DNA from: 2-02-FULL-62-14 sp035632555
GTDB taxonomy: Bacteria > Nitrospirota > Nitrospiria > Nitrospirales > Nitrospiraceae
Length of the DNA: 10,325 nucleotides
Assembly: GCA_035632555.1 (NCBI GenBank)
Contig: DASQGO010000073.1
Location: 1-10,325, forward strand
Reading direction: 5' to 3'
Shown here: piece by piece, positions 1-8,129 of the stretch
Layout: every line of letters starts with the position of its first letter
How positions within the stretch are numbered: position 1 is the first letter of the stretch
The notes under the pieces: model-generated
What the model saw: the letters and a program-made list of their open reading frames with translations, nothing else
What the model was told of the DNA's origin: nothing
Databases searched by the model: none
Made by a program: the position numbers and the translations under genes

Positions 1-320
1 ACCTGCTCGACGACAAAACGATCGCCCGGCCCCGGAGGACAGGTGGCTTCGACCATCGCATAGATGACGTCGGCCTCGCCCAGCGTCTCGATCGTCGCGC
101 GCACCATGCGGCTGTTCAGCTTGTACTGCGGCTTGTGCAGACCCGGCGTATCCAGCAGCAGAATTTGCGCATCCGGACGATGGACGACGCCGAGAATGCG
201 GGTGCGGGTCGTCTGCGGTTTATCCGAGACGATGGCGATCTTCTCCCCCAGCAGCGCGTTCAACAGCGTGGACTTCCCCACGTTGGGCCGTCCGACAATC
301 GTGACGGTTCCGGTTTTCAT
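1..320 (-). CDS. era: GTPase Era, 5' part only (runs off the window's left edge)
   Basis: Era is a GTP-binding protein that binds the 3' end of 16S rRNA and assists 30S ribosome maturation. Translating the minus strand from the ATG at 320-318 gives 106 residues of its N-terminal GTPase domain. Visible motifs are the P-loop GRPNVGKS (residues 10-17), the switch I segment SDKPQTTR (32-39) with the G2 threonine, and the G3 motif DTPGLHKP (57-64). The KPQTTR and DTPGLHKP combination distinguishes Era from Der/EngA and other small GTPases. The NKxD motif and the C-terminal KH RNA-binding domain lie beyond the window, so intactness cannot be judged. The start ATG overlaps the ftsB stop codon by four bases (ATGA), suggesting translational coupling. 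Only a weak GGCGAG-like ribosome site precedes it. Confidence 0.93.
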   Translation of the reverse strand, partial: MKTGTVTIVGRPNVGKSTLLNALLGEKIAIVSDKPQTTRTRILGVVHRPDAQILLLDTPGLHKPQYKLNSRMVRATIETLGEADVIYAMVEATCPPGPGDRFVVEQ

Positions 321-664
321 TGCCGCTCGCCTTTTGCGTCCTTCACAATTTGATAGACCGTCTCTCCCGGCCGCACAAAACCCAGCCGTTCCCTCGCCAG
401 TTCTTCGATCCTGGCCGGATCGCTCTGCGCGCGCCGGATTTCCGTCTTCAGCTCGGCGTTCGTCCGCTCCAAATCTTTCAGTTCCTGTTCCAGCTGCCGG
501 GAATGGTCCCGCATCTGGAGATATTTGAACACGCCCATATCTCCGAAAAAGAAGGCGATGCCGAGCGTGACCGCAAATACCCCGCCGGCCAGCACGGCGG
601 CACGTCCGAATAAACGCGTGCGCCGCTTGACCGTATCGTGCGTGCGATTTCTGCGCATCATCAT
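317..664 (-). CDS. ftsB: FtsB/DivIC-family septum formation initiator
   Basis: This 115-residue protein belongs to the FtsB/DivIC family, small bitopic membrane proteins that join FtsL and FtsQ (DivIB) in the divisome and help activate septal wall synthesis. The basic N-terminus (RRNRTHDTVKRRTR) is followed by one hydrophobic segment at about residues 20-41, then a charged heptad-like stretch at about 50-80 (QLEQELKDLERTNAELKTEI) expected to form a coiled coil. The family-typical ending ARERLGFVRPGETVY lies at 90-104. Basic residues before the membrane segment place the N-terminus in the cytoplasm and the coiled coil outside. Three consecutive ATG codons (664-656) open the gene, so the exact start is uncertain by one or two residues. 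It begins two bases after the eno stop and overlaps era by ATGA. The name ftsB rather than divIC rests on the Gram-negative-type context and is an inference. Confidence 0.85.
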   Translation of the reverse strand: MMMRRNRTHDTVKRRTRLFGRAAVLAGGVFAVTLGIAFFFGDMGVFKYLQMRDHSRQLEQELKDLERTNAELKTEIRRAQSDPARIEELARERLGFVRPGETVYQIVKDAKGERQ

Positions 665-666
665 CG

Positions 667-1953
667 TTAGCCCGCTGCCTTGACGGCCTTCCGCCCAGGG
701 TACACGGCGTCGCCGCCGAGTTCTTCCTCGATCCGGATCAACTGATTGTACTTGGCCACACGGTCGGTGCGGGACAGCGATCCGGTCTTGATCAAGCCGG
801 TGTTGAGCGCGACGGCGATATCCGCAATCGTGGTGTCTTCCGTTTCCCCGGACCGATGCGAGACGACTGCGGTGTAGCCGGACTGCTTGGCCAGTTCGAT
901 CGCCTCCAGCGTTTCCGTCAGCGTCCCGATCTGGTTGACCTTGATGAGAATCGAATTGCCGATCCCCTCCTTGATGCCCCGCGCAAAAATCTCGACATTT
1001 GTTACAAAGATGTCATCGCCGACCAGCTGCACCCGCCGGCCCAGCTGTTCGGTCAGCATTCTCCAGCCCTTCCAGTCCAGTTCGCTCAACCCGTCCTCGA
1101 TGGAAAGGATCGGATAGCCGTTCACCAGCTTCGTGTAGTATGCGATCATGTCCTCCGAAGACCGTTTGGGCTTCTTCTCCGCTTCCAGGTAATAACTTCC
1201 CCTCTCGTAGAATTCGCTCGCGGCGGCATCCAGGGCCAGCGCAATATCCTTCCCCGGTTGATAACCAGCCCCCTCGATCGCCTTCATGATAAAGCCCAAT
1301 GCTTCTTCGTTCGACTTCAGGTCCGGCGCAAAGCCGCCCTCGTCGCCGACCGCCGTATTGAGACCTTTCTTTTTCAGCAAGGCTTTCAGCGTATGAAAGA
1401 CTTCCGTGGCCATGCGGAGCGCCTCACTGAACGTGCCAGCGCCGACCGGCATGATCATGAATTCCTGGAGATCGAGGCGATTGTCCGCATGGGCTCCGCC
1501 GTTGATGATGTTCATCATCGGAACCGGCAGCATCCGCGCGCCGGTGCCGCCAAGATAGCGATAGAGCGGCCGTCCGGTTTCATTCGCCGCAGCCCGCGCG
1601 ACCGCGAGCGACACGCCGAGGATCGCATTGGCCCCCAACTTTCCCTTCGTCTTGGTGCCGTCAAGATCGATCATCGTGCGATCGACGGTCGTCTGATCCA
1701 ACGCCTCTACTCCCATCAGTTTCGGCGCGATGGCGCGGCCGACGTTCGCCACCGCCTTGGAGACGCCCTTTCCCATCCAGCGTTTCTTGTCGCCATCGCG
1801 CAGCTCGATCGCTTCCTTCTCGCCGGTCGAGGCGCCGGACGGCACAGCCGCGCGCCCGCGCGCGCCGCTTTTCAGCAGCACGTCCACTTCGACGGTCGGA
1901 TTCCCACGCGAATCCAGAATCTGCCTGGCCTTGATCTCCCGAATCGCGCTCAT
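667..1953 (-). CDS. eno: Enolase (phosphopyruvate hydratase)
   Basis: Enolase catalyses the reversible dehydration of 2-phosphoglycerate to phosphoenolpyruvate in glycolysis and gluconeogenesis; in many bacteria it also sits on the RNA degradosome. The 428-residue length is normal and the family motifs are in order: mobile loop SGASTGE (39-45), NGGAHADN (151-158) with His155, GDEGGFAPD (203-211) with catalytic Glu205, metal ligands Asp242 (ALDAAASEF), Glu286 (SIEDGL) and Asp313 (GDDIFVTN), catalytic base Lys338 (LIKVNQIGT), SHRSGETED (366-374), and Lys389 (GLIKTG). All key residues are present, so it should be active. The start ATG at 1953 overlaps the gatB stop by four bases (ATGA); an AGAGGAAAT stretch in the gatB end can serve as ribosome site. 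ftsB follows two bases after its TAA stop. Confidence 0.98.
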   Translation of the reverse strand: MSAIREIKARQILDSRGNPTVEVDVLLKSGARGRAAVPSGASTGEKEAIELRDGDKKRWMGKGVSKAVANVGRAIAPKLMGVEALDQTTVDRTMIDLDGTKTKGKLGANAILGVSLAVARAAANETGRPLYRYLGGTGARMLPVPMMNIINGGAHADNRLDLQEFMIMPVGAGTFSEALRMATEVFHTLKALLKKKGLNTAVGDEGGFAPDLKSNEEALGFIMKAIEGAGYQPGKDIALALDAAASEFYERGSYYLEAEKKPKRSSEDMIAYYTKLVNGYPILSIEDGLSELDWKGWRMLTEQLGRRVQLVGDDIFVTNVEIFARGIKEGIGNSILIKVNQIGTLTETLEAIELAKQSGYTAVVSHRSGETEDTTIADIAVALNTGLIKTGSLSRTDRVAKYNQLIRIEEELGGDAVYPGRKAVKAAG

Positions 1954-3407
1954 GCCTGCAATTTCCTCTTCAGCAACTCGTTGACCTTCTGTGGATTGGC
2001 CTTTCCCCCCGACATCTTCATGACCTGCCCGACAAAAAACCCGAATACCGTTTCCTTGCCGCCCTTATACTGCGCCACCTGTGCAGGATTCTTGGCGATC
2101 ACCTCGTCAATGATCTTGGCCAAGGCTCCTTCGTCTGAGACCTGCGTTAGGCCTTTGGCTTTAATAATTTCCTCGGCGCTCTGACTGGTTTTGAACATCT
2201 CGGCTAGGACGGTTTTGGCGATCGGCCCGCTGATCTCCCCCTTGTTCTTCATGACAATTAATTCGGCTAACCTCTCGGGCGCGATGGGGTTTTTGTCAAA
2301 CCCAATACCCTTTTCATTTAGGAGCGCGCGCAGATCGCCCGTCGTCCAGTTCGCAGCTTCTCTTGCACCTTCGACTATTACCATTCCAGCATTTACAGCC
2401 TTCGCCGAAACTACAGCAAAGTATGTCGCCGCGGCCTTGTCCGCAGTTAGCACACTGGCGGCATAATCCGATAATCCATATTCTTTTGTGAATTGCCCTT
2501 GCACTTCCGTGGCAAGTTTCGGCAGCGTCTGTTTCAGTTCACCGATCCATTCCTCGGAAATGTCCAGCGGCACCAGATCGGGGTCCGGGAAGTACCGGTA
2601 GTCGTGCGCCTCCTCCTTGCTGCGCATGACCGCGGTCTCCCCTTTATTCGCATCCCAGAGTCTGGTCTCCTGATGAATCTTGCCGCCTTCGTTCAAGACC
2701 TTCGTCTGCCGCTTGACTTCGTATTCGATGGCATCCTTCACGAACTTGAAGGAATTGATGTTCTTCATCTCGACCTTCGTGCCGAATTCTTTCTTTCCGA
2801 CCGGCCGCAGCGACAGGTTCGGCTCGCACCGCAGGCTGCCCTCCTCCATGTTGCCGTCGCAGACGTCCAGATAGACCAGGACGTCGCGGAGCATCTTGAG
2901 GTAAGCGACCACTTCATCGGCTGAGCGCATGTCCGGCTCGGTGACGATTTCCAGGAGCGGCGTCCCGGCCCGGTTCAAATCCACGCGGCTTCCGCTGGTG
3001 CCCGTCTCGTGCACATTCTTGCCGGCGTCTTCCTCCAAGTGTGCCCGCTTGATGCGGATTTTCTTCGTGCCGCTGGCAGCGTTGATTTCGATCCAGCCGT
3101 TCTCGCAGATCGGCGATTCGTACTGCGAGATTTGATAGCCCTTGGGCAGATCAGGATAAAAGTAATTTTTCCTGGCAAAGCGGTTCCTGGAATTGATCGT
3201 GCAGTTCAACGCCAGGCCGGCCTGGATCGCCATCTCGATGGCTTTCTTATTCACCACCGGCAAAGTCCCGGGCATCCCCAGACAGATCGGGCAGGTTTGT
3301 GTATTGGCCGGCAGCCCGAAGATCGTTCCGCAGGCGCAGAACATCTTCGACTGCGTCTTGAGCTGCGCGTGGACTTCAAGCCCAATGACGGTTTCGTAGG
3401 CTGCCAC
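1950..3407 (-). CDS. gatB: Asp-tRNA(Asn)/Glu-tRNA(Gln) amidotransferase subunit B
   Basis: GatB is the kinase and tRNA-binding subunit of GatCAB: it phosphorylates the side chain of mischarged Glu-tRNA(Gln) or Asp-tRNA(Asn) so that ammonia from GatA can amidate it. The 485-residue protein has the family layout: LEVHAQL (10-16), a cysteine cluster FCAC (23-26) plus CPIC (39-42) that likely binds zinc, HLEEDAGK (123-130), DLNRAGTPLLEIVTEPD (143-159), VEMKNINSF (212-220), QETRLWD (246-252) and EEAHDYRYFPDPDL (265-278). The C-terminal part, from about 330, is the helical YqeY-like tRNA-binding region. The start is GTG at 3407, one base into the upstream TAG stop, with GAGG five bases ahead. The 3' half has lower GC and different codon choice from its surroundings (see findings), but the reading frame is intact. 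Confidence 0.97.
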   Translation of the reverse strand: MAAYETVIGLEVHAQLKTQSKMFCACGTIFGLPANTQTCPICLGMPGTLPVVNKKAIEMAIQAGLALNCTINSRNRFARKNYFYPDLPKGYQISQYESPICENGWIEINAASGTKKIRIKRAHLEEDAGKNVHETGTSGSRVDLNRAGTPLLEIVTEPDMRSADEVVAYLKMLRDVLVYLDVCDGNMEEGSLRCEPNLSLRPVGKKEFGTKVEMKNINSFKFVKDAIEYEVKRQTKVLNEGGKIHQETRLWDANKGETAVMRSKEEAHDYRYFPDPDLVPLDISEEWIGELKQTLPKLATEVQGQFTKEYGLSDYAASVLTADKAAATYFAVVSAKAVNAGMVIVEGAREAANWTTGDLRALLNEKGIGFDKNPIAPERLAELIVMKNKGEISGPIAKTVLAEMFKTSQSAEEIIKAKGLTQVSDEGALAKIIDEVIAKNPAQVAQYKGGKETVFGFFVGQVMKMSGGKANPQKVNELLKRKLQA

Positions 3408-3727
3408 TATTTCCTCTTCCTCCCCCTTGCCCGATCACGCTCGCGGTTGATCGCTTTCCGTCCTGCCTCGAACGCCTCGGCCAGAATCGGCTGCTTGTCC
3501 TTCAGAAACTCCCGGCCCTGCTCGATGACATCTCCCCAGACGCCCTCCGCCTTCCCGGTCGCGTTGCGCAATCCTTTGCCGGCCTTCTTCGCGAATCCGC
3601 GCACCTGCCGCTGAGTGGCCTCGCCAGATTGTGGTGCCAGCACGAGCGCGGCGATCGCGCCGATGGCCGCGCCGGTCAAAAACACCAGCACGACCGTCGC
3701 ACTGGACGATTCATTCTCATCCGCCAT
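3407..3727 (-). CDS. YtxH-like small membrane protein
   Basis: This 106-residue protein resembles the YtxH domain family: a short acidic N-terminus (MADENESSS), one glycine/alanine-rich membrane segment at about residues 11-31 (VVLVFLTGAAIGAIAALVLA), directly followed by the family-typical APQSGEATQRQVRGFAKK (31-48), then a hydrophilic, probably helical tail ending in a strongly basic run (RERDRARGRKRK). Biochemical function is unknown; in Bacillus subtilis the namesake lies in the stress-induced ytxGHJ operon beside ytxG, a DUF948-type gene. The same pairing appears here, because the gene starts three bases after the DUF948 gene ends. A GGGGGATAG stretch precedes the ATG. Its stop codon shares one base with the gatB start. 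The family call is fairly secure; any link to tRNA amidation is unproven. Confidence 0.8.
   Translation of the reverse strand: MADENESSSATVVLVFLTGAAIGAIAALVLAPQSGEATQRQVRGFAKKAGKGLRNATGKAEGVWGDVIEQGREFLKDKQPILAEAFEAGRKAINRERDRARGRKRK
3413..3423 (-). promoter_or_regulatory. Tandem Shine-Dalgarno sites for gatB inside the ytxH 3' end
   Basis: On the minus strand the bases before the gatB GTG read GGAGGAAGAGG followed by AAATA and the start codon. GAGG at 3416-3413 is five bases from the GTG, an ideal spacing; GGAGG at 3423-3419 is eleven bases away. These purines also encode the last lysine and arginine residues of the YtxH-like protein. The site supports the GTG at 3407 as start although it is not ATG. 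Confidence 0.7.
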
Positions 3728-3730
3728 AGC

Positions 3731-4126
3731 CTATCCCCCGTTGCCCTTGGCCCGCCCGCCGAATGCCGCAGTGGCCGCCTGAATGCCTGCAAATACCATA
3801 TTGACGACGTTTCGCAGTAATGACCCTCCGGTGCCGCGCACCATGTTATGAACTTGCTGTATCGATTCGCCGATGTCTCCCGCCGTGTGCAGCAGGACCG
3901 ACGCATGGTCCACGCCATCGCGGGTCTGCTCCACCAGGTCGTTGAGATTGGCCATCGTGGCCCGCATCTCCTTCAACAGCGGCAATAATTCCGTATTGAT
4001 GCGGATCAGGCTTTGCTCCACCTCGGCCACCGCCTTCCGGGCCTGCAACAGCACCGGCACCATAAACCCGACCAGCGCGGCAAAGGCCACTGCGACGATC
4101 AACGCGGCCACTTCCAACAGGGTCAT
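3731..4126 (-). CDS. DUF948-family single-pass membrane protein
   Basis: From the ATG at 4126 the product has 131 residues. An N-terminal hydrophobic helix (about residues 3-26, LLEVAALIVAVAFAALVGFM) is followed by QARKAVAEVEQSLIRINTEL and a long helical region with repeated hydrophobic spacing (about 30-95), which looks like a coiled coil lying along the membrane. The C-terminal part is glycine/alanine-rich (GIQAATAAFGGRAKGNGG). This is the pattern of DUF948 (YtxG-like) proteins, whose function is not known. An in-frame GTG at 4138 would add four residues, but the GGAGG site lies between it and the ATG, so the ATG is preferred. The gene sits twelve bases after gatA and three bases before the YtxH-like gene. 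Family assignment rests on architecture and the YtxH neighbour. Confidence 0.75.
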   Translation of the reverse strand: MTLLEVAALIVAVAFAALVGFMVPVLLQARKAVAEVEQSLIRINTELLPLLKEMRATMANLNDLVEQTRDGVDHASVLLHTAGDIGESIQQVHNMVRGTGGSLLRNVVNMVFAGIQAATAAFGGRAKGNGG

Positions 4127-4131
4127 GCTGT

Positions 4132-4136
4132 CCTCC
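4132..4136 (-). promoter_or_regulatory. Shine-Dalgarno site that fixes the DUF948 gene start
   Basis: The minus strand reads TAAGTGGAGGACAGCATG across the gatA stop and the start of the next gene. GGAGG occupies 4136-4132 and is five bases from the ATG at 4126-4124. The upstream in-frame GTG at 4138 overlaps this site and has no ribosome site of its own in a sensible position, so the shorter protein is favoured. Confidence 0.75.
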
Positions 4137-4138
4137 AC

Positions 4139-5604
<1,466 letters not shown>

Positions 5605-5608
<4 letters not shown>

Positions 5609-5994
5609 CGCGCCTTGGATTTGCTTCCTGCTGGAAGCGTGCCGCCATTGACGATCCGATTCTTGCTGTCCACGCGGATGATTTTCGGCGCATGCCGCTT
5701 GATCTCGTCTTCGGCATAATACTCGTAACAGAAAATGATGATCTGATCGCCGACGGCGCCCTTGCGTGCGGTCGGGCCATTCAGGACAATCTCGCCGCTG
5801 CCGCGCTTGCCGGCCATCGCGTAGGTCATGAACCGCTCGCCGTTGTTCAGATCGGAAATGACGACCGCTTCGTACGGCAGAATGCCCGCCGCATCCAGCA
5901 GGTCTTCATCCACCGTCAGGCTGCCTTCGTATTCCAGGCAGGCTTCCGTCACCGTCGCGCGATGAATCTTGGCTCTCAGCATCTGTCGAAACAT
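5605..5994 (-). CDS. panD: Aspartate 1-decarboxylase (pyruvoyl type), precursor
   Basis: PanD decarboxylates L-aspartate to beta-alanine, the precursor of pantothenate and coenzyme A. It is made as a proenzyme that self-cleaves at Gly-Ser to create a pyruvoyl cofactor. Here the cleavage pair is Gly24-Ser25 in YEGSLTVD, exactly at the usual position. Lys9 (RAKIHRATVTEA), Arg54 and Tyr58 (NGERFMTYAM) and the LNG motif (71-73) are also present. At 129 residues it is close to the usual length; the C-terminal end (about 110-129) is polar and basic and probably flexible. The ATG at 5994 follows the gatC stop by six bases, with GGAG about twelve bases upstream inside the gatC end. Its placement between gatC and gatA is unusual, since panD is more often near panB or panC. 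Confidence 0.97.
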
Positions 5995-6000
5995 ATGCGT

Positions 6001-6294
6001 CTATCGCTCCTCGATGATTTTCGGCACCACAAAAAATCCGTCCGCGGACTCCGGCGCGTTGGCCACCGCCTTCTCGACAGGCAGCGACGGCCTTGCCTTA
6101 TCCTCACGAAACGCGTTCGTCTGCCCCAGCACCGTGGCCGTTGGCTCGACACCGGCCGTCTTCAGCGCATTCAGTTTTTCAACATACGTCAGGATGCCGC
6201 TGAGCTGTTGCGTGAAGGCTTCCTTTTCCGTTTCCGTCACCTCGAGCCGCGCCAGTTTGGCCACCTGCTCGACGTCGTGCCTGCTGATTTTCAT
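6001..6294 (-). CDS. gatC: Asp-tRNA(Asn)/Glu-tRNA(Gln) amidotransferase subunit C
   Basis: GatC is the small subunit that wraps around GatA and GatB and stabilises the GatCAB complex. The 97-residue product has the family pattern: MKISRHDVEQVAKLARLEVTE at the N-terminus, an amphipathic helix LSGILTYVEKLNALKTAGVEPT (31-52), and the conserved C-terminal FREDKARPSL (62-71) and ESADGFFVVPKIIE (82-95). The start is well supported: GGAG at 6303-6300, five bases before the ATG, overlaps the last glutamate codon of glmS. The gene begins two bases after the glmS TAG and is followed six bases later by panD. Confidence 0.95.
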   Translation of the reverse strand: MKISRHDVEQVAKLARLEVTETEKEAFTQQLSGILTYVEKLNALKTAGVEPTATVLGQTNAFREDKARPSLPVEKAVANAPESADGFFVVPKIIEER

Positions 6295-6296
6295 CG

Positions 6297-8126
6297 CTAC
6301 TCCACGGTCACGCTTTTTGCCAGGTTGCGCGGCTGATCCACATCCGTCCCGCGCAGCACGGCGATGTGATAGGCCAGCAGTTGTAGCGCGACTGTGAACA
6401 GAATCGGGCTCAACAGCGCCGGCACCTTGGGAATCGTAAACACCGCGTCTGCCACTTTGCCGAGATCCTTCTCCCCTTCGCTCACAAAGGCAATCACCGG
6501 CGCATGGCGGGCCTTCACTTCCATCAGGTTGCTAACCGTCTTGTCATAGAGCCGGTCGCGCGGAGCCAGCACCACCACCGGCATGTCCTTGTCGATCAGT
6601 GCGATCGGACCGTGCTTCATCTCGCCCGCGGCATAGCCCTCCGCATGGATGTACGAAATCTCCTTGAGCTTGAGCTCTCCTTCCAGTGCGATCGGATAAT
6701 TCACGCCCCGTCCCAGATAGAGAAAGTTCCGTTTCCTGTAGTAGCGCTTGGCAATGGCGGCGATGTCCTTCTCGCGCTTCAGGATCTCTTCGACGAGATG
6801 CGGCAATGCGACAACCCGCTCCAGCCAGACCCGCCCGTCGTTCGCATTGAGCACGCCCCGCACACGTGCCAGATGCAACGCCAGCAGATACAGCGCCGTG
6901 AGCTGGGCCGTGAACGCCTTGGTGGACGCCACGCCGATTTCCGGCCCGCAGTGGGTGTAGAGTACGCCGTCCGACTCGCGCGCCAGGGTGCTGCCGACGA
7001 CATTGACGATCGAGACCACGCGCGCGCCCTTGCTCCTGGCCTCGCGTGCCGCCGCCAGCGTATCCGCCGTCTCCCCGGATTGGGAGATCGTAATGAACAG
7101 ATCTTCCTTGTTGACCAGGGGATCGCGATAACGGAACTCGGAGGCGATATCCACCTGCACCGGCGTCCGGATCATTTCCTCAAGAAGATATTTCCCGACA
7201 AGTCCCGCGTGCCAGGAGGTCCCGCAGGCCACGATCCACACGCGGCCCACGGCAGCAAACTGCTCCGGCGTCAATCCGATGTCCGGCAGGTCCGCTTCGC
7301 CGTCCTCGAACGTGTAGCGGCCACGCATCGTATCCAGAATGGTCTGCGGCTGTTCGTGAATCTCCTTGAGCATGAAGTGCGGATAGCCGCCCTTTTCGGC
7401 CGCAGCCGCACTCCAGGTCACTTTCGTGACGGGCCGCTTCACTGCTCGACCGGATGTCCCGATCACCTTCACGCCGGACGCCGTCACGACCGCCATATCG
7501 CCCTCTTCCAGATAGGTCACCTGTTTCGTATGCGCCAGCATCGCCATCACGTCAGACGCCACGAGCGTCGCCGTACCGGCCCGTCCGACCACGAGCGGAC
7601 AGCCGGAACGGGCCGCCACCAGCGTGCCCGGCGCCTGCTCGCACATGACCGCGATCGCATAGCTGCCGTGAATCTCCTTCGTGGCGGCCCGCACGGCGTC
7701 CGCAAACGCCTTGCCGTGCTTCATATGCTTGGCGATCAAATGCGCCACGACTTCGGTATCGGTCTCCGATTCAAACCGGTAGCCTTCTTTCTGCAACTGG
7801 TGCTTGAGCACCAGATAGTTTTCGATGATGCCGTTGTGGACGAGCACGCAGGAGCCGGAACGATGCGGATGCGCGTTCTGCTCCGACGGACGGCCGTGCG
7901 TGGCCCAGCGGGTGTGCCCGATGCCGATCGTGCCACTGAGTTTCTTCTCCGTCAGCGCCTTGTCCAGGTTGGCCAGCTTGCCGACGCTGCGCCGGACGTC
8001 GATCTTCCCATGGTGCAACACGGCGATGCCGGCTGAATCGTAGCCACGGTATTCGAGACGTTTCAGCCCGTTCAGGAGAACCGGCACGGCATTTTCATTC
8101 CCAACGTATCCGACGATGCCGCACAT
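6297..8126 (-). CDS. glmS: Glutamine--fructose-6-phosphate aminotransferase (isomerising)
   Basis: GlmS makes glucosamine-6-phosphate from fructose-6-phosphate and glutamine, the committed step towards UDP-GlcNAc, peptidoglycan and lipopolysaccharide. The 609-residue protein has an N-terminal class II glutaminase domain with nucleophile Cys2 (MCGIVGYVG), Arg73 in TRWATHG, Asn98-Gly99 (HNGIIENY) and Asp123 (ETDTEVV). Two SIS sugar-isomerase domains follow, with CGTSWHAG (301-308), SQSGETADT (348-356), STKAFTAQL (401-409), GELKLKEISY (483-492), EMKHGP with His505, and the C-terminal NLAKSVTVE with Lys604. All match the known active-site layout, so it should be functional. It starts three bases after glmU, with only a weak AAGGG thirteen bases upstream, which suggests coupling to glmU. 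There is no room for a glmS ribozyme. Confidence 0.98.
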   Translation of the reverse strand: MCGIVGYVGNENAVPVLLNGLKRLEYRGYDSAGIAVLHHGKIDVRRSVGKLANLDKALTEKKLSGTIGIGHTRWATHGRPSEQNAHPHRSGSCVLVHNGIIENYLVLKHQLQKEGYRFESETDTEVVAHLIAKHMKHGKAFADAVRAATKEIHGSYAIAVMCEQAPGTLVAARSGCPLVVGRAGTATLVASDVMAMLAHTKQVTYLEEGDMAVVTASGVKVIGTSGRAVKRPVTKVTWSAAAAEKGGYPHFMLKEIHEQPQTILDTMRGRYTFEDGEADLPDIGLTPEQFAAVGRVWIVACGTSWHAGLVGKYLLEEMIRTPVQVDIASEFRYRDPLVNKEDLFITISQSGETADTLAAAREARSKGARVVSIVNVVGSTLARESDGVLYTHCGPEIGVASTKAFTAQLTALYLLALHLARVRGVLNANDGRVWLERVVALPHLVEEILKREKDIAAIAKRYYRKRNFLYLGRGVNYPIALEGELKLKEISYIHAEGYAAGEMKHGPIALIDKDMPVVVLAPRDRLYDKTVSNLMEVKARHAPVIAFVSEGEKDLGKVADAVFTIPKVPALLSPILFTVALQLLAYHIAVLRGTDVDQPRNLAKSVTVE

Positions 8127-8129
8127 GGA

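Noticed and set aside
1..320. Reading the left-edge GTPase as Der/EngA
   Set aside because: The KPQTTRTR and DTPGLHKP segments and the position of the single visible P-loop match Era; Der has a different switch region and two tandem G domains.
1845..1870. GC-only alternating stretch in eno as a possible structural element
   Set aside because: It codes for conserved enolase residues (around GARGRAAVPSG) in normal frame and is explained by Arg/Ala/Gly codon use.
856..2184. Plus-strand open frame of 442 codons antisense to eno
   Set aside because: It lies opposite an intact, motif-complete enolase and the end of gatB, and its translation is rich in Arg, His and Pro without recognisable motifs. 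Such frames are by-products of GC-rich codon bias.
6504..8036. Plus-strand open frame of 510 codons antisense to glmS
   Set aside because: It is fully opposite glmS, which has all catalytic residues. The antisense translation has no recognisable domain and a shadow-like composition.
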